NCBI GenBank assembly: GCA_002224055.1 | Contig: AZLU01000263.1 | Location: forward strand, 1 to 53,666 | Source of the DNA: Pezizomycotina sp. ARF18 | Lineage: Eukaryota; Ascomycota | Reading direction: 5' to 3' | Length of the DNA: 53,666 nucleotides | Notes under the pieces: generated by a model | Database searches by the model: none | The model's input: the letters and a program-made list of their open reading frames with translations, nothing else | Told to the model about the DNA's origin: nothing | Part shown: positions 12,101 to 20,831 of the stretch, piece by piece | Numbering within the stretch: position 1 is the stretch's first letter | Layout: each line of letters opens with the position of its first letter | Program-made: the position numbers and the translations under genes

Positions 12101-15100
12101 ATCATATATGAACAAAGAAGCAGAGAATTTTGAAGACAGTTTTCGAAATAACCTCATTCAGCTCCCTGGAAAATTGTCTTCTTCACTGGCGGAGAGAAGC
12201 TTCAATTCTTGTTCAGCGCTCACCATGCCCTTTACGATGCGCACTCCCTTGAATTGCTCCTTCAGGACGTAGCTTGCGCATGTGAAGGAAATGGTATAGG
12301 TCAAAGGAAGCCGATTTTGCCGCTGGTCAAGTCGATTTTGCACAATTCATCGGATTCCAAAGCTTTGCAAACAAGTCGCTTATTTTGGGAGGAACTTCTC
12401 AAAATTCGAAACTGTGCAGGTTCCCTTCCCTCATTACGGCACGTTCCGCAGACGAATCGCATATTTCGGCATGCCGGTCAGTTAAAATGGGCCTTCCTGA
12501 TCTTGAACATGCTTGTAAGGAAAGTGGGATATCGCTACACGCGCTGGGTCAGGCAGCTTGGGCTCGAGTTTTGGGATCTTACATAGGAGAAGATATGGTG
12601 ACGTTCGGTCTGGGTAAGTCGAGCGCCGGATCCTGTTCCTTGTTATTTCCACGTTGCTAATGGCCAATAATTCGTACATCTGTAGTGCTCTCGGGGCGTC
12701 AGGATATTCCTGGAGCTGAAGAGGCTATCTTCCCTTGTCTGGTTACCCTCCCGAATACCGCCAATCTGACGGAAAGTAACCTCGAGCTTGTTAATGGTTT
12801 GCAGCGTAGAACTATAGACATCATGAGGAATCAGCACACGCCTCTCAAATTCATTCAAAGCTGGCGAGGACAGGCCGACCAGCCACTTTTCGAGACCATT
12901 TTTCTTTTCCAAAAATCTCCAGGGACGACTGGAAGAGATCCAAAGTGGGCGGTCATTAAAGAAAACGTCTCCGTCAACGTAAGTTCCTGACAACGTATAT
13001 TCCACTTATCAAAGTGACTTTTGTTGTTTTTCCGCAAAAAATGTGCTAATATACGATACTTTAGTATGCTGTCACTATCGAAATGGAAATTTCCAGTACT
13101 CAACAGCTCCTTTTCAGGGCCACGGCGCGAACGTCTCTCCTGCCAATGGAACAGCTAGAGATTCTTCTAGGTCAGATAGAGGCGTCGTTGCTGTCAATTC
13201 TATCTCAACCTCATTCCCTGAGTAAAGACTTCACGAACGTTGCTCCAGAGTTTCTCAGTCACACGCCTCCAAAAGAGGCTAATATCCCTTGCGAGATTGA
13301 ACTCGTGCACGAATTCGTTGAGCGGCAGGCCAGAGTCACTCCTGACCGGATCGCATTAGAATTTGCTACTGCCTTCACCGACGACGGTGGTGTCACCAAA
13401 GAGGAGTGGTCGTACGCGAAACTGAACGAAGAATCCAGCAAGATTGCGAATTACATACTTGCGCGGAACGTACAGCTTAACGACATAATCGCAGTATGTT
13501 TGGATAAATGTGCAGCTGCGTCGATTCTTTTCGTGGCAATCCTCAAAGCCGGATGCGGATTCTTGAACTTGGACTACAACTCTCCGGTCGACAGAAAATC
13601 ACTGATTGTCTCTGACTCGGGGGCCAGACTTGTCTTGACGGATGGCGTAAAAGCTAGAGAACTTCGTGATCAAGTCCAGGTACCTGTCACCGAGATCGAA
13701 TGCTTGCTGGAAAGCGTACAGGAAGAGCCTATTGAACTCCGCCGGAAACCTGAAATTCAAGCTGACGACCTCTGCTATTGCCTCTACACGTCCGGAACAA
13801 CCGGGACGCCTAAAGGTTGTCAAATCACTCATCGTAACACAGTACAAGCGATGCTAGCATTCCAACGCCTGTTCGCTGGCCACTGGGATGAAAATTCTAG
13901 GTTCCTTCAGTTCGCATCGTTCCATTTCGACGTCAGCATCCTAGAGCAGTTCTGGAGCTGGAGCGTGGGGTTTGTGTAACCTCAGCGCCAAGAGATCTTA
14001 TATTCCAAGACATCGCGAACGCCATCCGCCAGCTCCAGATTACGCACCTAGATCTGACGCCGAGCCTAGCGGCACTGATTTCTCCGGAGGATTGCCCGTC
14101 CCTGTGCCGAGGCGTGTTCATAACCGGTGGCGAGAAACTGAGGCGAGACATCCTTGACAAATGGGGTGACAAAGGTTGCCTCTATAACGGCTATGGTCAA
14201 CTGAAGTCACCATAGGCTGCACGATGTACCCTAGAGTCCCCGTAACAGCGGACCCTAGCAACATCGGGCCCCAGTTCGACAACGTTGGCTCTTTTGTGTT
14301 ACAACTGGGGACTGAGAAAGTCGTTATAAGGGGTGCAGTTGGAGAGTTGTGCGCATATGGACCTCTCGTCGGCCGTGGATACTTGAACAGAGAAAACCTT
14401 ACTGAGGAACGCTTCCCGACGCTGAAAGATTTCAATATCAGGTATGTCAAAGTATTCGAGGATGACTGTTATGAATTAGATGAAGACGGTGCTAATCAGC
14501 CTTTCCTTAGAATTTATCGTACTGGAGATCTTGTACGAGTACTGCACGATAATTCTTTCCAGTTCCTCGGCAGAGCAGACGATCAAGTAAAGCTACGAGG
14601 GCAAAGGCTGGAAATATCCGAAATCAACCACGTAATCAAAGCATCTGATGCCAGCGTCAAAGATGTTACAACTCTGGTGCTCAAACACACCAAGCAGCAA
14701 CGCGACCATTTAGTTGCATTCATTGCCTTAGGCCACCGCAACAAAAGGGTCAAAGATGATAAGCTTTCATTTTTGAACGATTCTGAGACTCAGGCATTGA
14801 AAGAGAATTGTACAACACTGCCGTAGCAAGCTGCCACCCTACATGGTGCCGACTTATTTTCTCTTCTTGCCTTACCTCCCACTTTCACCAAACAATAAAG
14901 TTGACGCCAAGTTATTGAAGACCCTCTACGATGACATGCCCGTTCGGGACCTCAATTCAGGAGGGGCGTCGGAGACGAGAGCAAATGGAGTCAGGCAGAA
15001 ATTGCGCTGAGGAATATACTTTGTGAGATGACAGGCGCAAGTTCACAGGATATTTCCAAAAAGTCTTCGATATTCGAACTTGGTCTGGACTCTGTGTCCG

Positions 15101-18100
15101 TCATATCTTTCGCAAAACGTCTCCGAAACAGAAAATTCCTATCAGCCAGCCCAATGGTGATCATGCAAAGTAAGTAGTGTAGCCTTCCATATGAGTGTTC
15201 CCCAACCGAACATTAATCTTGAAAAAGGGGGAAACGGTAGCTGACTGGCGTTATATCATAGATCCAAGCATTCACCAGCTAGCGAAGGCACTTGGAGACC
15301 ACATGTCGATAGATGCTAAACAGATGGCGCGGCACGGGGAACTCTTCATCAAGGCATTCTGCCACAGAAACGCGTTTCAGGTCAGGCAGGATTCGGTCTG
15401 GCAGGAAACGGATATCGAGGAGATACTTCCGTGTTCGCCATTGCAGGAAGGCATGTTAACGCGATCCCTTGCGAGTGACAATCAATTATATTTCAACGTA
15501 TTCGACCTCAAACTTTCAACAGACATTGATCTCCCAAGGCTCCGAAAGTCTTGGGAAACTCTCACCTCCCGGACTAAAATGTTAAGAACCTACTTCGTCC
15601 AAACTCCAAGCGGTTTCGCTCAAGTGGTTCACAAAGAGTTTTCGCCAAATTGGGTTGACAGCGCCATCGAGACGGAAGTCGCCGATGACAACGATTGGAG
15701 CAAGTCGCCTCCAATTTCCTTTAGAACGAAAAAGAGCGAGAGCGGGACGATCCTCTCAGTGAAGATATTCCACGCTCTGTATGATGGGATTAGCATGTCC
15801 TTGATTCTGGAGGACGTCGCAAAGTTGTACGCAAAGCAAGAGGAGACAAATCGACTACAGTTTTCAGAGGTATTGCCGTCCATTCTTTCAGTCGACAAAA
15901 CAGCAGCAGCGGCATTCTGGTCGGACCGTCTGCCTAAACTTTACTGTGAACCATTTCCAACTCTTTGCGATAATCCCTCAGACGGTTATCACGTCGTGGA
16001 AACGGAGTTGCATACGTATCCGGATATCGTCAAAAACTCAAAAATTTATAAATGTACGCCTCTAGCAATACTTCAGGCCGCATGGGCAACGCTGCTTTCG
16101 AAATATGTCGGACGAAGTTGCATTTTTGGGCTCGTTGTCTCTGGGCGATCTCTGCCCATCGACGGCATTGACGATTGTATCGGGCCTCTGTTCAACACCA
16201 TCCCGTGCGCCGTTGGGGTCGATTTCCAAATGGCACCAGTACTTTCGAAGACTTGATCCGGGAAGCACACAAATTCAACTGCGATAGCATGCCTTTCCAA
16301 CACACTCCTCTCCGGGACATCAACAAATTGCTGCGTGTAGAGCCTGGAAAGGCTTTGTTTGACTCGCTTCTTGTTTTCCAACATTCGCCTGCAACCAAAG
16401 CCACTGAACTCCCTTGGACGCTCATCGAGAGCGAAAGCATTCCAGACGTTAGTAGAACCCATTTTCTACCTGTAATTACTTTGCAGTGCGATATACTAAC
16501 AGACCAATAGTATCCCGTTGCCCTCGAGATCAACAACAGCGAGGATGGGGCTTGTAAACTTACGTTGGTAGCTCAGAACTCAGTATCAGACGAAAATCTT
16601 TCCTCAATAATCGTCAATGATTATATTCATATCATTGAGTCAATGCTCAGGGACCCGCACCAGGATTGCCTGTCTCATTTACCCAAGGCATTGGACTCTG
16701 GGTACCACAGCCCGAACCTCGATTCGCCTCAGATAGGTGGCAACAACGATGAGCAAAATTTTACCTGGACGCAGGAAGCGAAAGTCATTCGGCATGTTCT
16801 TGACGAGTCCTTTGGCATAGACGAAACCACAATTCGTGCGGATGACTCTATGTTCCAGCTTGGACTTGACAGTATCGACATCGTCAGTCTATCTTCTAAG
16901 CTCAGGGCGAGAGGTATCATCATCACTGTCAGTCAATTGATGAAGAATCCCTCTATCCGGAAAATGACTAAGCTACTCCAAAATACACCGCTTTGCGGTT
17001 TCCTTTCAGAAGTCAACCCGTCAAACAAGCTCGATGATTTCAATGAAAGCATCAGAAAAGAAATGGGGGCGAAAAGCTTCGATGCGGAGAACATTGAATC
17101 CATATTACCGACCACTCCTCTTCAGGAAGCAATGGTTGCGATGTCTATATCTTCAAAGAATAGGCTTTATTTCAATCACGAGATTCTAGAACTTGATCCC
17201 GACTTGGACATCTCAAGATTCAAAAAATCGTGGGAAAGGGTCGTGTCAAGCAATCCCATCCTTCGAACAAAATTTCTGCCTCTGAGAGAAATAATTGCTT
17301 CCTCTTCTCCACAACGAGACTTTGCGCAGATTGTCCAAAAGAGGGCTACTCTATCATGGAGGGAGCGCCAATGTTCTGACTCCGACCTTCCGGCAACAAT
17401 TCAGAATACTACAGAAGAACATTGCGAAATCACCGATGCGCGGAAACAAACCCCGCTCCTCCTCACGCTCATCACCACCGAATCAAAAAGGCAACTTATA
17501 ATGTCAATGTCCCACGCTTTGTACGACGGGTTCTCGCTCTCGTTGCTATTCTCCGATCTCCATTCGGTATACCACAGCGATGAGATTCAGAGTCATCATG
17601 ACTATCAAAAGTATCTGGAAAAAATGCTGCATATATCCCAAGATACCTCCTTAGAATACTGGAAAGGACAGCTCTCATCATCCCCAAGGTTATATTTCCC
17701 TCGGCTTGTTGATGGGGATGAAACGTCCACGAAGACGAAGAGACTGGAATTTATTTCATTAGTTGGAGCTTCGGAATTGAAGCGGTTTTGTAGGTCGCAG
17801 GCATTGCCGAACAAACCGTCGGTCAGACTTGTTGGGGCCTCATGTTGGCTCAAATCCACGGCCAACCAGATGTCGTGTTCGGTACTGTGCTAGCCTGCCG
17901 TGACGAGGAGGAAGAACAAAATATGATGTTCCCAACGATGAATACTTTGCCAGTCAGAATAATCGTCCACGGAGCTTCAGGGAGCTACTGTCGGATACGC
18001 ACCAAAATGCTATCGGCGCGATGGACCATAAATTCACTGCCCTGAGGCAGATCCAGAAGGCACTTAACACTGGAAATCGATCGCTCTTTGATACCTTGTT

Positions 18101-20831
18101 TGTATATCAAAAGTCGGGGTCTGCAAAAAGCAGTGCATCAGCAGAACTGTGGACATCGGTGGACAATTCAGCAGATATCGAGGTTTGTTCTTCCCACCTT
18201 ACTCTCAAAAGCGATAATTTAATGCATCAGTGAAAGTCAACCACTAACACATATCTGATTTAAATTCAGTTTGCTGTTGCAGCTGAGATGGAAGTAGTTG
18301 GTACTTCCGTAATCTGGCGAATCGCCTACGGTAATTTACTTGATGAAGAAAAGGCGCACAATCTTCTAAGCTCTCTGGATTCGGTGCTCAGCTTGATGGT
18401 AGAATCACCCGATGCCAAAGCCCTCACGTTCGATGGAACGAGGTACCAATTCGGCAATCTGCCTTTGCTCAACAGCGAGTCCCCTGATACTCAGGTATGT
18501 TACAAAGGCTCCTGGCTTAAGAAGCAACAGGTTATCGAAGACATTGTAAAAGCGGACAAACTCGTTCGCGATTGTGACATTTATGTTATCGACGACGGCG
18601 GAATCGAGGCTCTCATCGCACACGTTTTCGTCGATCCCGTCGAAACACGTGAAGCGGATTTACTTGAGCGTATACAGGCCAGCTATCTCAGAACCTCGAC
18701 CATGGACCCGTCCCGGATTACCTTGTGCCAGAAATCTGCGAGCGGAGCAAAGCTACCACTACCAGCGAGCTCAAGGCGCGTTTCCTTTCTCTTCCTCAGA
18801 AGTCTAGAGCCAAGTATCGTTTAGCCAAGACATCAAAAGACGCTGCAGATGTTCACTTCGAAAGGACCATCCGACAAGCAGTGGCAGAAGTTTCCTCGAT
18901 CGCGGAAGACTCTATCGGGACGCAGCAAACAATATTCCACCTAGGGCTTGATTCGATATCCGCCATACAGCTATCTTCCGCTCTCAGAAGAAGAGCTATC
19001 TTCCTTGACGTCGGCGAGATATTGCGGGAGGCCACTGTCGAGCGGATGGCCATAGCTTGGAGTAAAAGATATTCCAGAAGACCTAACGTGTCCAAACCTA
19101 CGACAATCGATCTAGGCGGCCTTTTAGACAAAAAAGTGATTCGTGAAGCCCTCGCAAAGACGAAGATTTCTCCCGACGATGTAGAGCAAGTAATACCCGC
19201 GTCACCTGGACAAGTCTATTTAATATCAGCTTGGCAAAACTCCAACGGGAGACTTTTTTATCCAACATTTGTATTCGGGTCAGCTGAACGTCTGGATATG
19301 GGTCGCTTGCTACGCGCCTGGAGTTCGTCCGTCGAGCAGAATTGCCTGCTAAGATCGACATTCGTTGCGATGGGCCAAACCGACATTCCTATTGCACAAG
19401 TAATCTTGAAACAAAGTCAACACTCCAGCTTCGGTTTTGCGGATGTAAGTGCTTTCACGCGCACGGAATCTGAGGATACAGTTGTCAAGACGCACTTTGA
19501 TATCGAGAGGAAAATCCTTTTTCAAAACGCTTCAATCGGGAAACCACACTGCCTAGCAAGGCTGTTCGCTTTACAGCTGAACAACAAAACCGTTTTATTC
19601 TTGACTATTCACCACGCTCTCTATGATGCTTTCAGCCTCCCGTTACTCCTGTCAGACCTCCAGCACCTCTATATGGGCAATCAAAGCCCTCGGAGCGCCA
19701 TGGACAGCCACACCCCGTATTTAAAATATCTGTTTACACGAGACAACAAGAAGGTAAAAGGATTCTGGTTGAATACCTCAGGGAGCAATCATCAACCTTG
19801 TTCGAGCAAAGCAACCGAGAATCTCTGCCGCTTGTCCAAGCATCCCGTTTCATCACTGGTGCGGTAACGAATGCCTATTCGCTAGAGAAATACAGCCACG
19901 TGCATGGACTTTCAGTCCATTCTCTGCTCATTGCAGCATATGCCAAAGTCCTCTCTCGGGTCTCGGCAAAGAGGACATCGTGTTTGGTGTTTATGTTGCG
20001 AATCGCCACTTGTCCGTCCCATCTGAAGGGTGGGATGCATTGGACATGCCCTGGCCAACACTCAACTTTGTACCTCTTTTGGCTAAAGGAGTGAAAGGCT
20101 TGCAGCTGCATGAGCTAGCAACGAATATACAACAAGACTTAGTAGAGATTCGCGCCGGCGGGTACGGAAACGTTGGCTTGTGGAAGATCAAAGAGTGGAC
20201 GGGCATTGAGATGGACTGCTTCTTCAACTTCGTGATGACGGCAACGAAAAAACCCCATGGGCAAAACGAGCTGACCCGCGCCATCCCCCTCATCCACCAC
20301 GACATCATGCCATGCGGAAGAAGCAATAGAAATGGGTGGGGCCGCCCCCGACGTAGATGTATTCGCCTTGGAAGAAGTAACTGTTAAAGAGGAGGGCGCC
20401 GTGGAAGACGTAAAATATGAATTCTTCAACCTCAAGCGCTGGCGGACAATACTGCCCTTGGAGCATTAAGGGTAAGGTCCTCCCTTTTTTTTTTTTTTTT
20501 TTTTAACGCAACCCTGCAGGCGACTTTACATCGCCTCCTATGATACTCAAGTGGCCTGCATGCGAATTTCATGTTTTCTTTTCGAATTGTTTGTGTATTA
20601 AGTATTCGTCTTGTTCTTCATTCTTTTTGTATCTCTCTTGAGGAAACTAACATCCAATTCGATTTTTTCATTTGTGTTTAGACCCACCTTGATGTCGAGA
20701 TAGCCATCAGGGACAACGCCGTTGATATTGGCGTATTCGCATCGGCTTCATCGGCGACTGTTGAACGCCGTGTCACAGAAGTCTCCGATGGCATTTGTGA
20801 AATGGTAAAATTACTTGTGGAGGCAAATTGA
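2448..20831 (+). CDS. NPS2: Ferrichrome-type siderophore NRPS (NPS2/SidC family)
   Basis: Cytosolic non-ribosomal peptide synthetase predicted to assemble a hexapeptide hydroxamate siderophore (ferricrocin/ferrichrome class) from glycine/serine and N5-acyl-N5-hydroxyornithine. Domains read in order: A1-T1-C1-A2-T2-C2-dA3-T3-C3-A4-T4-C4-T5-C5-T6-C6. The ending of repeated T-C units without A domains is the hallmark of the SidC/NPS2 family; the extra degenerate A module fits NPS2-type enzymes better than the three-A-domain SidC. Length is about 5,750 residues after removing 13 introns. The start at 2448 is the first ATG before the family N-terminal region (motifs such as LILTWAH and GIASDDILR are readable across frames), but it is not certain. 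The end at 20831 comes from a last exon encoding HLDVEIAIRDNAVDIGVF, a typical family C-terminus. Many one-base frameshifts interrupt the frame; I interpret them as consensus errors. No siderophore partner gene adjoins it. Confidence 0.93.
3110..4660 (+). other. NRPS adenylation domain A1
   Basis: First amino-acid-activating domain, which forms the aminoacyl adenylate and loads T1. Visible core motifs: SYRELD at 3250-3267; AFCPIPLDAPLERIL near 3395-3450; P-loop YTSGSTGVPKG at 3630-3662; YGPTEAAVHC at 4039-4068; YRTGD at 4307-4321; GQVKLRGMRVELGEIE at 4376-4423; and an A10 motif ASGKADRKRL near 4615-4645 that keeps the catalytic lysine. The domain looks functional once the frame is followed. 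By family analogy it selects glycine or serine; I could not derive a reliable specificity code because of frameshifts between A4 and A5. Confidence 0.9.
4717..4925 (+). other. NRPS carrier domain T1
   Basis: Peptidyl carrier domain following A1. The motif DIGMDSIRAIRLAQLL carries the serine (codon 4811-4813) that receives 4'-phosphopantetheine. It is intact and in one frame with the start of C1. Confidence 0.92.
5041..6390 (+). other. NRPS condensation domain C1
   Basis: Peptide-bond-forming domain. It begins with VDILPCTKIQAGML (from about 5047). The active-site motif is HHAVYDG at 5412-5432, the canonical HHxxxDG. The later signature FGAVVSGRTLPIDKID is near 5775-5840, followed by MGPCIATLPVR. 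An intron at 6100-6173 splits the last part. At least three frameshifts lie between 5400 and 6060. Confidence 0.9.
6400..8110 (+). other. NRPS adenylation domain A2
   Basis: Second activating domain. Core motifs: LSYQTLNEQANKLARYL near 6530; TSGSTGAPKG at 6907-6936; YGPSE at 7356-7370; YRTGD at 7690-7704; DQVKIRGQRIELGEIN at 7756-7803; A10 TANSKTDVKKL near 8067-8100 with the lysine kept. Introns at 7046-7104 (inside the FDV motif) and 7542-7617 restore continuous protein. The domain looks functional. Family comparison suggests a small residue (Gly, Ser or Ala) as substrate, not tested here. Confidence 0.9.
8175..8420 (+). other. NRPS carrier domain T2
   Basis: Carrier domain with motif YEFGLDSISAIELSRRL; the phosphopantetheine serine codon is 8289-8291. 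It lies in the longest uninterrupted reading frame of the gene (8025-10334) with the start of this module's partner domains. Confidence 0.92.
8505..9770 (+). other. NRPS condensation domain C2
   Basis: Complete in one frame. Start motif VEYILPCTPLQEAML, active site HHCLYDG at 8907-8927 (canonical HHxxxDG), and the later signature CFGNVVSGRTIPVEGVE followed by IIGPCFNTIPVR near 9290-9380. Confidence 0.93.
9830..11370 (+). other. Degenerate NRPS adenylation domain (dA3)
   Basis: This segment occupies the place of a third adenylation domain and keeps its outline, but the core motifs are gone. Recognisable remnants: an A1/A2-like N-terminal part (near 9900-10120), a stretch following the LSWISG / PSPVLSRLRPE pattern of A4-A5 (near 10510-10680), and LPLNSAGIID at 11317-11346 where A10 (NGKxD with catalytic Lys) should be; isoleucine stands at the lysine position. 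No TSGSTGxPKG P-loop, YGPTE, YRTGD or RGxRIELGEIE motif is present. Introns at 10318-10374 and 10753-10809 (CTAAC branch sites) show that it is still spliced as part of the gene. It is unlikely to activate an amino acid. Confidence 0.8.
11400..11720 (+). other. NRPS carrier domain T3
   Basis: Carrier domain after the degenerate adenylation domain. The motif VFELGLDSITTSQVAAILR is intact, serine codon 11536-11538, so it can still be phosphopantetheinylated. It would have to be loaded in trans by another A domain or be skipped. The intron 11611-11666 follows the motif. Confidence 0.9.
11800..13230 (+). other. NRPS condensation domain C3
   Basis: Starts with IEYILPCTPTQEGML. The active-site motif is HHALYDA at 12221-12241, with alanine replacing the usual glycine of HHxxxDG. 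The later signature VLSGRQDIPGAEE is near 12686-12725. Introns at 12614-12685 and 12979-13064. Confidence 0.88.
13270..14930 (+). other. NRPS adenylation domain A4
   Basis: Last activating domain. Motifs: YTSGTTGTPKG at 13785-13817; FHFDVSILEQFWSWS near 13920-13965; a YGPTEVT-like motif at about 14192-14215 with bases missing from the consensus; YRTGD at 14515-14529; DDQVKLRGQRLEISEIN at 14578-14628; A10 PLSPNNKVDAK at 14879-14911 with the lysine kept. In this family the last A domain activates N5-acyl-N5-hydroxyornithine and feeds the following T-C repeats; I infer that role from position. Confidence 0.88.
14975..15300 (+). other. NRPS carrier domain T4
   Basis: Motif IFELGLDSVSVISFAKRLR, serine codon 15091-15093. 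The intron 15170-15261 interrupts the end of the domain; joining at 15169/15262 gives the expected continuation MQNPSIHQLAKALG. Confidence 0.9.
15400..16620 (+). other. NRPS condensation domain C4
   Basis: Start motif IEEILPCSPLQEGML. The active-site motif is FHALYDG at 15769-15789: the first histidine of HHxxxDG is phenylalanine, while the second, catalytic histidine is kept. The later signature GLVVSGRSLPIDGIDD is near 16130-16175. The intron 16448-16510 splits the C-terminal part. Confidence 0.9.
16760..16985 (+). other. NRPS carrier domain T5 (no A domain)
   Basis: Motif MFQLGLDSIDIVSLSSKLR, serine codon 16871-16873. It follows C4 after a linker of only about 50 residues, with no adenylation sequence between. 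This is the first of the two terminal T-C repeats typical of ferrichrome synthetases. Confidence 0.92.
17085..18415 (+). other. NRPS condensation domain C5
   Basis: Start motif IESILPTTPLQEAM. The active-site motif is SHALYDG at 17510-17530 (first His replaced by Ser, catalytic His kept). The later signature VVFGTVLACRDEEEE and MNTLPVRI follow after a frameshift near 17860. The intron 18183-18269 lies before the end. Confidence 0.88.
18420..18845 (+). other. Long C5-T6 linker resembling an adenylation C-terminal remnant
   Basis: About 140 residues separate C5 and T6, against roughly 50 between C4 and T5. One stretch (near 18530-18640) reads QQVIEDIVKADKLV...CDIYVIDDGGIEALIAHVF, which follows the usual pattern after A8 of adenylation domains (GEIE..L..H..V.D..V.V.DD....L.A.V). 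No other A motifs are visible. It may be a remnant of an adenylation domain lost from this module; the similarity is weak and by eye. Confidence 0.4.
18850..19075 (+). other. NRPS carrier domain T6 (no intact A domain)
   Basis: Motif IFHLGLDSISAIQLSSALR, serine codon 18953-18955. Second terminal repeat carrier domain. Confidence 0.92.
19165..20831 (+). other. NRPS terminal condensation domain C6
   Basis: Start motif VEQVIPASPGQVYLIS, active-site motif HHALYDA at 19610-19630 (Ala for Gly as in C3). It continues over frameshifts to the last exon at 20682-20831, which encodes HLDVEIAIRDNAVDIGVF and ends at TGA. There is no thioesterase or reductase; in this family the terminal C domain is thought to release and cyclise the peptide. 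Confidence 0.88.

Larger units (their letters stand above)
2769..20681 (+). other. Thirteen introns of the NRPS gene
   Basis: GT-AG introns placed by joining conserved motifs: 2769-2935, 6100-6173, 7046-7104, 7542-7617, 10318-10374, 10753-10809, 11611-11666, 12614-12685, 12979-13064, 15170-15261, 16448-16510, 18183-18269 and 20472-20681. Eleven are 56-92 bp, normal for ascomycetes. The first (167 bp) and last (210 bp) are longer, AT-rich and carry simple repeats; the last has T20 at 20485-20504. The first intron's acceptor is the least certain. Confidence 0.75.

Noticed and set aside
2448-20831. NRPS as a pseudogene
   Set aside because: The breaks are one-base contractions of short runs, shared with housekeeping genes in the same window; motifs, carrier serines and splice sites are intact and no substitution stops were seen.
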